Origin: Tremella fuciformis
Lineage: Eukaryota > Basidiomycota > Tremellomycetes > Tremellales > Tremellaceae
Length of the DNA: 64,000 nt
Assembly: GCA_032768795.1 (NCBI GenBank)
Contig: CP136492.1
Coordinates: 1,860,001 to 1,924,000, forward strand
Reading direction: 5' to 3'
In this document: piece after piece, positions 12,930 to 22,657 of the stretch
Position numbering within the stretch: position 1 is the first letter of the stretch
Layout of the letters: each line of letters starts with the position of its first letter
Program-made: the position numbers and the translations under genes
The notes under the pieces: generated by a model
Databases searched by the model: none
Told to the model about the DNA's origin: nothing
What the model saw: the letters and a program-made list of their open reading frames with translations, nothing else

Positions 12930-13310
12930 TGACATGATCCCGTCTGGAGCCGACCTCGACGGCACGGTGGCAGTCTGACGCAACCCCGCGATTGCACACT
13001 CTGAACGACCCCTTTCAATCGGGTTGTCAAGGTCGTAGAGCACAGACCACCGCACCGACAAGCGACGACGATCAACAGGCGTCAGCAACGAAGAGATCTC
13101 CAGCTGATGTCTAGCTGATGGTGATTGAAGTATGACCGCAGGTACTCTGATCGTGCAGTGATACCCGCGCTCGGACTCAGGCATCGCCTCGACAACTTCA
13201 CCGAGTGCCCACGGATGCTGCGCAAGGGGGGTCATGTACCTTAGACCAAGGTGTAACAGGCAAACTTCAGAGAATCATGTGGTACCTGCATGGGATCGCG
13301 CATCGGAGCC
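12930..13310 (+). mobile_element. Decayed 3'-end fragment of the LINE family (oldest copy)
   Basis: Several stretches align in order, with many substitutions, to the 3' end of the intact LINE. The region around 13065-13110 matches the last coding part (agcgacgacgatcaacagg against 30054-30070). The segment at 13139-13180 (caggtactctgatc, then cgctcggactc) matches the tail at 30155-30200. Sequence near 13250-13300 matches 30280-30320. No open frame remains. Limits are approximate. It has the same orientation as the next fragment and the intact copy. Confidence 0.5.
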
Positions 13311-13369
13311 AGCAAAAGCTAGGGACGGCAGGATAACTTGGGGTCTCTGGCCTCTCAAAATACAGCAAC

Positions 13370-14293
13370 GGCTGCAAACGAATGCTGGAGCGGCAGCTTT
13401 CCCTCCCAGAGAAGTCGCTCCTGGCTTCCGTTGGCGTTCAAGCGCTCGAGCACGCGATAAGGCTAGCCGCCCTCATATATGGGGAGTACGTCCCCGACAT
13501 TGCCGCAGCGCGCAACCTGCGAAAGAGGCTGACCCGTCCCCGCAGGGCGAGAGCTCACCTCAGAACCACGCGTTAGACCTGATGGCGATTCATCTCAAAG
13601 TGGGGAGACAAACAGCGAGTCCGACGGGTCGGATGAAAAGGGCGTGGACGCGTTCGTCACTTACCCAGACGACTCCTCAGACGAGACCAGTATCGCAAAG
13701 GATATCGAGTCGGACTTGAGTCCGCAGGACACAGCGGCGTTCTACCGAGTCCAGCGAGACCTCCGATACGAAGCAGTCACGAGGGTCATAGAGCGCAGGC
13801 GGATCGCACACACGAGGATAAGCGGCGAAGATCAGGAGACGCCGGCCGCACAGAGTGCTTTGGCTGATGGGGATCTCGGAGAATACTGAGTGATGGTCAA
13901 CAGGTACTCGTATCAACGAATGGGTGATCGACGGCCCCGCTCGGACTCTCCTCAAGTTGCGATCAATGATCACACCTCTCGCCGAACTTCGCCGACCGAT
14001 TGCGAACGTCGAAACGAGGTAAGCTGTCCACCTCACGCCGAGCCACTCTGAGCCAGCAGAAACAAGAGACCCGTGGGATATAGGTGCAACAAATCCGGGC
14101 GTGATTGGACGCCAGACGAGTCTTGTAGCTCGAATCGTTGACAATTTTGGGATAGCCGGAACCGGAGACTTTGGAAGAATTAGGTTTGCTACATTCGGAG
14201 GTCTTACAATTTTCGGCGAAAATTGAATGCTGACGTATCTTCATCTTCATCTTCATCTTCATCTTCATCTTCATCTTCATCTTCATCTTCATC
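13370..14293 (+). mobile_element. Truncated LINE copy with (TCTTCA)n tail
   Basis: The broken reading frames 13382-13576 and 13644-13889 match the C-terminus of the intact LINE polyprotein: AIRLAALIYGEYVPDIA against AIRLAALIYGRYIPHVS, and the last residues ADGDLGEY against ADGDLGDD. The 3' untranslated tail also matches (gtcttgtagctcg, then ggaaccggagacttt), down to AATGCTGACGTA at 14226-14237. The copy then ends in about nine TCTTCA units. The two coding blocks are in different frames, so this is a dead 5'-truncated copy. It lies head to tail with the older fragment and the full copy. Confidence 0.82.
14238..14293 (+). repeat. (TCTTCA)n hexanucleotide tail of a LINE copy
   Basis: About 9.3 perfect TCTTCA units directly after the point where the truncated copy stops matching the intact copy. 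Simple-repeat tails are a normal product of target-primed reverse transcription in several non-LTR clades, which is why I assign it to the element rather than to an independent microsatellite. Confidence 0.85.
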
Positions 14294-15774
14294 GGCACCT
14301 GCGTCCTCCGAACGACACTACGAGTGACCGCAAGACCTACTCACCGTCGTACACAGATCTCCTGAGCGTCAAGCATACACTCTACTGATCCTGCGACATG
14401 CATTGCAAGCTCGCCGCCATCAACATGCTCCTTTATGTCATGATGGCCGTCGCCCTCCCCTATCTGTTTTGCAGCCAACCCGCCGACGCGGTCCGCATAC
14501 AGAGCGTCGACGCTCCTCGCTACCCAGGCGGGTCCCATCACCTCGATCGCCTTCCGGCCGCTGCCAACGACCCCGTCACCGCTCGCCCGCGGAACGATCA
14601 CCCACTGTGGAACGCGTCCCATCTCGTCCTTTCTGAAGTCCCGACTGCCTCCTCCCCTGCGCCCAAGTTGTCCTCAGACTCACACGTCAATCCCGGTGTG
14701 CTGGCCACCGAAGGAGTCTGTCTGACAGCGAACGTAAGCAGGATGGATACGGTTGGGACGGACGTTAGGACACTTGGCCGCTCCCACCGTGGGCGCTTGT
14801 TCGACTGCCTGGCGCTGCCGACGTACCAGCGACTGGTCGCCATCACTCGCCTCGACCATCTCTTTCCCATCCCCCCCTTCACGGCCTCGCTCCTCACGGC
14901 CGCGCACCCTCCTCTCGCCACCCGAGACCCCCTTCTCACCACCTTGGGTCTTCGTCTCCGGCACTCCTGGCTCATGGATCGTCTAGAACTTTCCATTCGG
15001 GCCGACAACCTCGCGCTCGGACCCAGGACGGAACATCCCCCCGTCTTCGGTCCGACACATCCGATGGTGGCTTACGCTTGGACCTGTCGTCCAAACCAAG
15101 CTGACCATCCCCGCTTGCTAGACGCTTCCACAGAGGGTGACTACATAGCCGGGCATCCCATGCCCGCGTTATGCTGCGCTTCTCCTAGGGGTGATCTGAT
15201 CCATATACATGCATCTTCATCCGTGCGATCAACACAGCGCCACAGTACACAGACACATGCTCTTTACACACAGCTCGGTCAAACTTTACTACCCGAACCC
15301 GAAGTTCTTGTTCGCATCACCGGACCTCCACCTTGTCTGCGCCTTTCGCCGCCGCCGGCTGATCTATACTATTCACCAGTATCGCCATACAACCCGCACG
15401 TACACACTGCTGACTCAGCCGAACCGAGCGGTTTGCCTTTCCCCACTGACCGATATTGTTGCACTTTTACCTCCATCACTGCCACCTCCGTTGTCACCAT
15501 CAGAAGCATAGTTGCCATCAAACGGCTCATAGATGGTTCCTGTCCCGGCCCGTCTCTTGATCCGTGGGAACTTACAACATCTCCCGGCCGCCCGCTCAAT
15601 CGCGCCTACGAACCAGATTGTGCAGCAATGACAGAGTCCGACCCAACCGTCTGTACAGCATCTCATTCGCACCATGTCAGACCACATATAGCTGTGAGCG
15701 ACTCCGTCGAAGACTCATCCACCCCTCTCACTCCAATCACCCTCTCACCCGTTTCTTTTCCCTTACCCCCCAGC
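14294..15774 (+). other. Stop-free C-rich stretch of uncertain status, possible 5' part of the LINE or of its first gene
   Basis: An ATG at 14398 opens a frame that stays free of stops through this region, and on to 17385. Its translation starts with a hydrophobic segment (LLYVMMAVALPYLFCSQPADA) that looks like a signal peptide or membrane anchor, then becomes Pro/His/Arg/Thr-rich without recognisable domains. The strand is pyrimidine-rich, which lowers stop frequency, so an open frame alone is weak proof. It could be a protein N-terminus fused to the 15775-16823 protein, or promoter and leader sequence. Confidence 0.4.
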
Positions 15775-16823
15775 ATGCCGTTCGCTTTTCATCATGACTG
15801 CCGTACTTGGTCGTACGAAGAGAACGTCCATTTCCTCTCCCCAGTCGAGTACTATAGCATCCTTCTCCATGGCCATGACAGCCACGTCAAGGCAGATGGC
15901 GAGCGACACGGTCCGGGTACTGAGCTACATAGTCCACTTGCTAGAGCCCTCCACCGGACTTCCTACAATGCTTACAAGTATTACGGCGCTCTACCGGGCA
16001 CGAGGCATCACTTCGATTGCGTCAATCTCCTCCTCCCAGCAGAGATCAAGGACGAGTCTCCCCTGTCCCCGACCGCTTTGCCCCCTCCCAACGACAATCC
16101 CTGCCCCCTCCACATTACGGTTTATGACCTCCCTCACCACGACAAGCCTAACCTCGACCGCGCAATCATTCATTACCTGCGAGAGATAATCGATGAGCTC
16201 TTTGAGCCCGAGGATCCTGATGCCACCATCTCGCGGCAATCTTTCCTTGTTGGCCACACTGTTTCTGGCATCGGCTACATTCGCCTGAGTCGACGCTTTG
16301 CCGGCAGCACCAATGCCCGCATCGCCGCCCTGATCAACCTCACAGGTATCCTGCGGCGACTCAACTATTCCGCCGCCATCACCTGTTCTCACGTAGAATG
16401 CAAGGTAGAACTTCTGCCCCCCAATGATGCGCCGACTGATAATAGGTCCGCGACATCACAGAGCGTATCACTCTCGTGCCGCACCAAGTTGACTGGCCCA
16501 CCCACGAATCCGATTGTGGATGTCCCGAACATAGCGAGCCCCGATACTTCGGCGCCCCAATTCCGCTGTCAATCTTTAACTTTGCCGCAGGTAATCCTGT
16601 CACCGTGGTTTTCGACACGGATTCCGATGATGACGACTACTCGCTGTGCGAATTCCGACCGGCCCCGGCAACACCCCTGCAGGTCTACGATCCACTCCGC
16701 GCACCTTCCCCCACGTATGAGGACATGTCCTCCAACTCCGAGACCGAGGACTCCGAGACTGAGGACTCCGAGGATGACTGGCCGATCTTCGTTGGACAGC
16801 GCCAAGGACCCTCGATGGACTAG
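15775..16823 (+). CDS. Uncharacterised protein, possible ORF1 of the LINE
   Basis: I do not recognise this protein. ATG at 15775 follows a CT-rich tract typical of fungal start regions. Exon 1 to 16404 and exon 2 from 16446 join in phase 0 (intron 16405-16445, ending ctgataatag; a donor 12 nt earlier also keeps frame) to give about 335 residues. The N-terminal two thirds is a mixed-composition, probably folded region (HFDCVNLLLPAEIKDES, LDRAIIHYLREIIDELFEPE, GHTVSGIGYIRLSRRF). The C-terminus is acidic with repeated TEDSE units and ends WPIFVGQRQGPSMD. The same frame as exon 1 is open upstream to 14398, so the true start may be earlier. It lies between a dead LINE copy and the LINE's large ORF, so it may be an element-encoded ORF1; a host gene is equally possible. 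Confidence 0.45.
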
Positions 16824-17385
16824 GCGCCTTACCCGAGCTGCAATCATAGATGGATCGTGTTTTTCTCTTCCCTTGCCCCCCACCACCCTCTTTTCTCTTC
16901 TCTGCCGTCCATACGCCCCAATGACCTGGCCCGTTTCTTACTTTCCCTTGTCCTGCAGCCGACTCGTAGCCCGTAGCGTAATAAGAAGCGTCCATGTATT
17001 CATGTCTAATACGTTACCAGAAGCGCTCATCGTGACTGCCCAAGTACAAATGAGCCAAGGAGTTCCGCACGTGATTTGCCGTCAGCACAATTCCCCTCAT
17101 TGTGCGCCGAGAGCTGGGCTCCCCGCCGCGACCCGTCATGGTACCGTCGACGGTGGCCTACTCACCATCTGCCTCGGCAAACTAAGCCATTTGGCGTTCT
17201 CGGCCGTACCAGAGCTTCACACCCAACGGCCGTCAACCCAATGTGCCTTTCCCACACACACATCAAGCCAATCACTCCCATCACGCCCATCACGCCCATC
17301 ATCTCGACGCCACACACAACACACAACGCGCCACACACACACAACATGGCCATCAGCGGGCATCACAGACCCCCCAGCCGAGTTT
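16824..17385. other. Non-coding or leader sequence left of the copia insertion
   Basis: Pyrimidine- and CA-rich sequence, with cacacacaac runs near 17310-17345 and tandem catcacgcc units near 17280-17300. One forward frame stays open through it, but the translation is low-complexity. Together with 22445-22657 it probably formed one continuous stretch in front of the large LINE ORF before the copia element inserted. Confidence 0.5.
17381..17385. repeat. Left target-site duplication of the copia element (AGTTT)
   Basis: AGTTT directly precedes the left LTR and recurs at 22440-22444 directly after the right LTR. A 5-bp duplication is the usual size for Ty1/copia integrases. Confidence 0.93.
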
Positions 17386-17703
17386 CGACGGAATCTTAGC
17401 TCTGAGGCAATGGGATTCCGGTCACCTGTTGCCCGCTCAGCACTTGCTATGAGTGATGCATTCGGACTTACCTGTTGCCCGCTCAGCACTTGCTATGAGT
17501 GATGAGGAGGGCAACAGGCGGCGGCATTCTACAAGGTCGTCGAGGGTGTCGGCGTTATAAGCGGAGTTATCGTTGGTGGCAGCTTCTCTGCCTCGTCGAG
17601 GGTGAACCTCGTCGAGGCACAACCTCGTCGAGGATCGAGTAGCCTCGACGAGGTTACTCGAAGATGAGTCAAGCTCATGTGAGCGTACCACCTATTTCCG
17701 TCG
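17386..17703 (-). repeat. Left LTR (3' LTR of the copia element)
   Basis: 318 bp, matching 22122-22439 throughout by eye. Ends are inverted CGACGGAA and TTCCGTCG instead of the usual TG and CA. Inside are a tandem duplication of about 35 nt (CCTGTTGCCCGCTCAGCACT and following, twice at about 17438-17505) and four copies of the near-palindrome CCTCGTCGAGG/CCTCGACGAGG at about 17588-17653. Confidence 0.95.
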
Positions 17704-17714
17704 CCTCCCCTCGC
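17704..17714 (-). other. Polypurine tract of the copia element
   Basis: Read on the minus strand, GCGAGGGGAGG lies immediately before the 3' LTR, at the position where plus-strand DNA synthesis is primed. Assignment is by position and purine content. Confidence 0.75.
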
Positions 17715-17722
17715 GAGCATGT

Positions 17723-20700
17723 CTATTGACTCATCTGCCCTCCTTCTCCTTGTCTTTCCAATCCCAGTAACTGCCGGAGCTGTCTTGTCTTCTCGGCCGA
17801 AAGGGTCTTGGTCAGGATGTCGGCTCGATTGCTGTCCGTTGGTGTGTATTTGAGCTCAAGCAGACCACCAGCTTGATGCTCTCGTATCCACTGGGCTCGC
17901 ATGTCGAATGCTTTGTTCAACTTGAACCCGTGTTGATGTTTGGCCAGTTGAATGGCCCCATTGTTGTCGTTGTAGATGGGCACTGCTCCATCTATGCCTA
18001 GGTCGAGGTCGTTCAATAGTTGCCTGAGCCATATTGCCTCTTTGCCCGCTTCTGTCGATGCAAGGAGCTCTGCCTGTGTCGTCGACAGTGCGACTGTCGG
18101 TTGTCGCCTGCTTTTCCATGATACGATGCCTCCGTAGGTGTTGAAGATATAGCCAGTTGTTGATCGGCGTGTATCGAGACATCCACCCCAGTCTGCGTCC
18201 GCCCATCCCAACAGTGCTCGTCTCCCTCCATGAGCATCGAAGGTGAGAGCAAGATCCGAGGTTCCTCGAAGATACCTCAGTAGGTGCTTTGCGGCCCTCC
18301 AATGCGCGAGTGACCATTTGCTTATGAAGCGACACAGCAGTGAGGCTGCGTAGGCGATGTCGGGTCGGGTGATAGTGGCGATATAGAGGATTGACCCGGC
18401 GAGTGCAGGAAACGGTTTGTCTCGAGCCTCCTCGACCTCCTTTGGCGTAGCCTTGACGAGCTTTGCGTCTGGCAAGATTGTCTTGCAGGCTTTCCCGGTT
18501 TCACCGAAGCGTTGAAGAACTGCCTCGATGTAGTGCTCTTGTGATAGGTACATCTTCTTGTTTGGCCTGTCTCGGTAGATGTTGATACCGAGGAAGTATG
18601 AGACCGGTCCTTGATCCTTGCACTCAAGTTCCTTGTCGATCCTCCGCTTGATCTCGTCGATTGTTGATCGATCGTTGCCGGCTATGAGCATGTCGTCAAC
18701 ATGGACTGAGATCATGCACCGCTTGTGTCCTTGTCGCAGCGAGTAGATGCATGGGTCCGCTAGGGTCGGTTTGAAGCCTAGCTCCCGTAGGAACTCGTCG
18801 AGGCGCTTGTTGAACAAGTGCGGTGATTGTCGGAGACCGTATAATGACTTCCGGAGGTGCAGGACGTGATCGGCAGCGATGTCGCTACCTTCTGGTGGCT
18901 CGATGAAGATGTCCTTGTCGATATTGGCCTTGAGGAATGCGCCGATGATGTCGATTTGGTCGCATTCCCAGTCGAGGTAGTTAACGATGGTGAGGAATAG
19001 GCGGAATGAAGACTTGTGGGTGACCGATGCAAAGAGTTCGTCGAAATCCCGTCCTGAGACTTGTTGGAACCCTCTCACGACGAATCTAGCCTTGTATTGG
19101 CTTGCTTTGCCCGTGTCCCCGTCGATTTTGCGGGTGAAGACCCATTTGCCTGTAAGGGTGCGGTGGTTCTCTCTGGGGACTTTCTCCCACACTCCGTATT
19201 TCTCCATCTTTGTCATCTCCTCGTCCATGGCCCTGTTCCACTTCTCCCAGTCTGCAGCTCGACGAGCTTCGGTGTATGACTGAGGGTTGGTGAGTGACTG
19301 GGCTGATAACGCGTGCTCGATGGCTACTCGGTTATAGTCCATGTCGATGTCGTGCAGAGGGTGATGACTGGGCTCTTGACCTGCTAGTCTCCCGGACCGT
19401 CTTGGTTCATCTGCATCGGCCTCTATGGGCTGGTTTAGCCGACGATCTGGATCCTCTGGTCCGTCGTCGGGGTTCGGTTCTGGGCTCGGTGCATCCTCTC
19501 GAATGTATTCGTTGGCCCAGCCTCTCCCTTGCCTTGGCACGGCTTGGGGAGGTATGTCGTCCATCTCTTCCCTTTGTTCCTCTTCTTCTGGTGCCTCCCC
19601 TGCCTCGACTATCTCGTTCAGCTCGATTGATGTATCGTCATCCTCGTCGAGGCTCGTCGATGCTTGTCGAGGTTCAGGTTGAGGCGGCTCCAGAATCCGT
19701 CGCGGTTCATCTGAACGTGGCGTTGTCTTCTTGCCCGTGATGAATGTAACGTCTCGACTTGCGATGACCCTGTTGGTTTGGGTCAACACCTTGTAGCCCC
19801 AGCTCCCTTCTGTGTATCCCAGCAGTCGACCGCATTGACCCCGCTCGTCGAGCTTTGATGCGGGGCTCACAACTCGATAGATGCAGTGTTGGCCAAATGG
19901 CTGCATTCCTTCATATCGTATGTCAATGTCGTGATGTGGTCGAAAGAGAGCGACAGGGATTTTTCCTTGGGAGTCTGGTAGCCTGTTTCTGGTGAAGACT
20001 ACATATCGTAATGCGTCGACCCAGAATTGACTTGACAGGTTCGAGTCCGCGAGACATGTGCGGATGTCATTGAGGATGGTGAGATGGACGCGCTCGACTC
20101 GACTGTTTTGATTGTGTGCGTCGGTCGGCGTGAGGGTATGCTCAATTCCCTTGCTTTTACACCAGTGGCTGAATTCCTTGCTCGTGAACTCGCCTCCTTG
20201 GTCTGAGCGGATGGTCTTGACCGTTCGATCAAGCTGATTCTCTGCCAACTTGATGTAGTCTTGTAGTGCTTCGGCTGCATCCGACTTCTTCTTGATTGGT
20301 ATAGCTTGCACAAATTTGCTATGGTCGTCGTAGCAGGTGAGGAAGTATTGGAAGCCCTCTCTCGACTGGACGGTCGCTGGTCCCCATAGATCGACTGATA
20401 CCTCGACGAGGGGTTTGCCGGCTCGACGCGGGTTAGGTAGAGATGCCGAGCGCGTTGCCTTTCCTTTCAGGCAATCCATGCATTCGACTCTCCGAAACAA
20501 TCCCGTCCACTTTGCGCCTAGCTTCCCCTCTTTCCCGAGCTCCCAGACCTTCCTCATGTTCGAGTGACCTAGGCGCTTGTGCCAGGTGAGGAGGCGGTTG
20601 TCTTCGGCTTCAGTGTTTTCTCTTGCCTGAAGTGCTCGGTGAATGCGCGAGGTGGTGCGTACCGGTGTGTCGTCTACAACCCATAGGTTGCCGAGCTTCT

Positions 20701-22024
20701 TGCCCCGGAGGATGACCTTTCCTTTCTCGACCAATGTAGCCGAGTCACTCGAGAAGCGCCAATGGGTCCCTGTGTATGGACCGAGGCGCTGTGTGGAGAG
20801 GAGGTTGTGCGTGAATGAGGGGACATAGAGGGCGTTCTTGTACCATACGTTCTCGAATGTCAGGCGGCCGGAGTGTGTAGCCTCGACAATTGACCCATCT
20901 CCGATCTGGATTTTGATGGGCTTGTCGAGCTTGGTGAGGTGGGAGAGGAGGTGTTTGTCCTTGATAAACGGACTTGTAGCACCGCTGTCGATGATGATGG
21001 AAGTGGAGGGAAGGTTATCGTGGGCGTGCAGTGCGATCTCTGTCGCATAATAGCCTTCCTCCTTTATCTCCCTCGACGAGCCTCTCTTGGCCTCACTTGA
21101 TGAGTCGTCTCCTGACTCGCTCTGCTCTCTCGCCTTCATTCCCTTCCCCGCTTGTCCTCCTTGCTTCTTCCTCCTGTCTGCTTCCTTTGCCGACCTCTGC
21201 TCCTGGATGTGCTTCGGCACTCCAATCACTTTCCAGCACTCATCTGTGGAGTGCCTCCCCTGATCCGGATGGTGGATGCATCTCTTGCCTGCCGGTTTTG
21301 GTAGAGATTTGCTGAGCATCCCCATCTCGTTTACGCTCTCGCCCTTTTGTTGACGTCGGCGGTGTTCATCGGCAACCCTATCGATAACCTCGTCGAGATG
21401 GATCTTGTTCGACGAGGTCCCTGAGTAGAAGGTCGATGCGAGGAGGCCGTATGAGGACGGTAGGCGACGGATGGCGGCGTATGCGCCGATCTGGTTGGCG
21501 AATTGCTCAAGGGTGAGCTTGGAAGTGATGGCGGAGGAGGTGATTTCGGCCAACTGTGACCGGATAGCAGTGAGATGAGGTTCGGGGTCCTCATTCTCTG
21601 GGATGGTCTCGCCAAATATCGATGACCATAATTCGGCTAGGCGAGATCCGTTATCGGCCCCATATGTGGTGACCAGGTGATCGTAAAGCCCCTTCGGTTG
21701 AGGATTCTCGAAGTCGATCAGGCTCGAGGGAAGCTTATTTTGGACAGTCTCTGTCAGACTGCCGTAGAGAGTGGAGAGGGCGGTGGACTGCTCCTTCTCA
21801 TGCTCGTATAGAGCAACTGCTCTCTTTGATGTCTCGGCTGCTGTGGCCGGACTTGACACTGGATATCGAGCCTCGACGAGTGCTCGGATCGCTGACGCGT
21901 CCTTGGTGATGTGGGGTACGAGACCGGCGGATCCGAGGACGACTCGAATCTCGCGCACCCACTGGGCGTAGTTGTCGCGCCCGTTGAGCTTACGCTCCTC
22001 TTTCACCGTCTGCACAGATGGCAT
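17723..22024 (-). CDS. Copia Gag-Pol polyprotein, 1433 aa, intact
   Basis: One uninterrupted frame. The Gag part starts with a UBN2/DUF4219-like pattern (RKLNGRDNYAQWVREI). A zinc-binding-like motif CIHHPDQGRHSTDEC near residue 250 replaces a classical CCHC knuckle. Protease active site IIDSGATSPF is near residue 345. Integrase has the HHCC region (WHKRLGHS to CMDCLKGKA, about 480-515) and catalytic motifs VSVDLWGP, RSDQGGEF (about 607) and SRVERVHLT. Reverse transcriptase carries QIDIIGAFLKA and VHVDDMLIAG (about 1105). RNase H ends the protein (GWADADWGG, ALSTTQAELLA). All expected catalytic motifs are present, so the element could be active. ATG at 22024 is the first Met after the 5' LTR and primer-binding region. 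Confidence 0.96.
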   Translation of the reverse strand: MPSVQTVKEERKLNGRDNYAQWVREIRVVLGSAGLVPHITKDASAIRALVEARYPVSSPATAAETSKRAVALYEHEKEQSTALSTLYGSLTETVQNKLPSSLIDFENPQPKGLYDHLVTTYGADNGSRLAELWSSIFGETIPENEDPEPHLTAIRSQLAEITSSAITSKLTLEQFANQIGAYAAIRRLPSSYGLLASTFYSGTSSNKIHLDEVIDRVADEHRRRQQKGESVNEMGMLSKSLPKPAGKRCIHHPDQGRHSTDECWKVIGVPKHIQEQRSAKEADRRKKQGGQAGKGMKAREQSESGDDSSSEAKRGSSREIKEEGYYATEIALHAHDNLPSTSIIIDSGATSPFIKDKHLLSHLTKLDKPIKIQIGDGSIVEATHSGRLTFENVWYKNALYVPSFTHNLLSTQRLGPYTGTHWRFSSDSATLVEKGKVILRGKKLGNLWVVDDTPVRTTSRIHRALQARENTEAEDNRLLTWHKRLGHSNMRKVWELGKEGKLGAKWTGLFRRVECMDCLKGKATRSASLPNPRRAGKPLVEVSVDLWGPATVQSREGFQYFLTCYDDHSKFVQAIPIKKKSDAAEALQDYIKLAENQLDRTVKTIRSDQGGEFTSKEFSHWCKSKGIEHTLTPTDAHNQNSRVERVHLTILNDIRTCLADSNLSSQFWVDALRYVVFTRNRLPDSQGKIPVALFRPHHDIDIRYEGMQPFGQHCIYRVVSPASKLDERGQCGRLLGYTEGSWGYKVLTQTNRVIASRDVTFITGKKTTPRSDEPRRILEPPQPEPRQASTSLDEDDDTSIELNEIVEAGEAPEEEEQREEMDDIPPQAVPRQGRGWANEYIREDAPSPEPNPDDGPEDPDRRLNQPIEADADEPRRSGRLAGQEPSHHPLHDIDMDYNRVAIEHALSAQSLTNPQSYTEARRAADWEKWNRAMDEEMTKMEKYGVWEKVPRENHRTLTGKWVFTRKIDGDTGKASQYKARFVVRGFQQVSGRDFDELFASVTHKSSFRLFLTIVNYLDWECDQIDIIGAFLKANIDKDIFIEPPEGSDIAADHVLHLRKSLYGLRQSPHLFNKRLDEFLRELGFKPTLADPCIYSLRQGHKRCMISVHVDDMLIAGNDRSTIDEIKRRIDKELECKDQGPVSYFLGINIYRDRPNKKMYLSQEHYIEAVLQRFGETGKACKTILPDAKLVKATPKEVEEARDKPFPALAGSILYIATITRPDIAYAASLLCRFISKWSLAHWRAAKHLLRYLRGTSDLALTFDAHGGRRALLGWADADWGGCLDTRRSTTGYIFNTYGGIVSWKSRRQPTVALSTTQAELLASTEAGKEAIWLRQLLNDLDLGIDGAVPIYNDNNGAIQLAKHQHGFKLNKAFDMRAQWIREHQAGGLLELKYTPTDSNRADILTKTLSAEKTRQLRQLLGLERQGEGGQMSQ

Positions 22025-22103
22025 GACGGAGGACCACTTCGAGGCTGGCGGTGCGTAGGCAAGGTCGACGAGTTTGTTGACGCGTTCTATCTACCGCGAC
22101 TTG

Positions 22104-22121
22104 TCGAACGAGACGTTACCA
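22104..22121 (-). other. Primer-binding site region of the copia element
   Basis: On the minus strand the sequence directly after the 5' LTR begins TGGTAACGTCTCG. A TGG start next to the LTR is typical of a tRNA primer-binding site, but I cannot match the rest to a particular tRNA 3' end, so the primer is unknown. Confidence 0.5.
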
Positions 22122-22439
22122 CGACGGAATCTTAGCTCTGAGGCAATGGGATTCCGGTCACCTGTTGCCCGCTCAGCACTTGCTATGAGTGATGCATTCG
22201 GACTTACCTGTTGCCCGCTCAGCACTTGCTATGAGTGATGAGGAGGGCAACAGGCGGCGGCATTCTACAAGGTCGTCGAGGGTGTCGGCGTTATAAGCGG
22301 AGTTATCGTTGGTGGCAGCTTCTCTGCCTCGTCGAGGGTGAACCTCGTCGAGGCACAACCTCGTCGAGGATCGAGTAGCCTCGACGAGGTTACTCGAAGA
22401 TGAGTCAAGCTCATGTGAGCGTACCACCTATTTCCGTCG
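22122..22439 (-). repeat. Right LTR (5' LTR, promoter side of the copia element)
   Basis: 318 bp with the same sequence as the left LTR. In element orientation this is the 5' LTR and should carry the promoter. The CCTCGTCGAGG near-palindromes lie in its upstream half and are candidates for transcription-factor sites, which is an inference. Confidence 0.95.
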
Positions 22440-22444
22440 AGTTT
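22440..22444. repeat. Right target-site duplication of the copia element (AGTTT)
   Basis: Second copy of AGTTT. Removing 17386-22444 restores one copy and joins GAG TTT to ACC in the same reading frame. Confidence 0.93.
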
Positions 22445-22657
22445 ACCATCGGCTCGGCCCGATGTCCGTCTTCGTCCTCGCCGTTGCTGTCCTATAAGGC
22501 CTTGCCCGTGATACGACAGACACCCCCGGGCTTCATCTCTCTTCTCTCTCTTTGCTATCCTTGCGACCACATCGCTGTTTCCCCGCATACAACTCATACC
22601 GCCGCAACCTGCTTCCCCCTACCCACCCCGTTCCCCCTGTGTAGTCTGACCCGCATA

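Larger units (their letters stand above)
17386..22439 (-). mobile_element. Complete Ty1/copia LTR retrotransposon, 5054 bp
   Basis: Two 318-bp LTRs in which I see no difference flank a single intact gag-pol frame on the minus strand, with a 5-bp AGTTT duplication outside. Identical LTRs and an unbroken frame indicate a recent insertion. The domain order protease, integrase, reverse transcriptase, RNase H is diagnostic of copia rather than gypsy. It sits in the opposite orientation inside sequence that is continuous in frame with the LINE, so it is younger than the LINE copy. Confidence 0.96.

Noticed and set aside
14238..14293. TCTTCA repeats considered as a CRISPR-like or independent satellite array
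   Set aside because: The units are 6 bp with no spacers, and they start exactly where LINE homology ends, so a retrotransposon tail is the simpler reading.
14598..15008. 136-codon minus-strand frame opposite the stop-free region
   Set aside because: A shadow of the C-rich forward frame, Arg/Ser/Val-rich without motifs.
17437..17691. 84-codon minus-strand frame in each LTR
   Set aside because: It is repeated at 22173-22427 only because the LTRs match, contains the tandem and palindromic repeats, and has no domain.
22400..22657. Extension of the LINE ORF upstream into the copia LTR (86 extra codons)
   Set aside because: The first part is LTR sequence brought by a recent antisense insertion, so that ATG cannot be the ancestral start. 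ATG 22658 follows CT-rich leader sequence.
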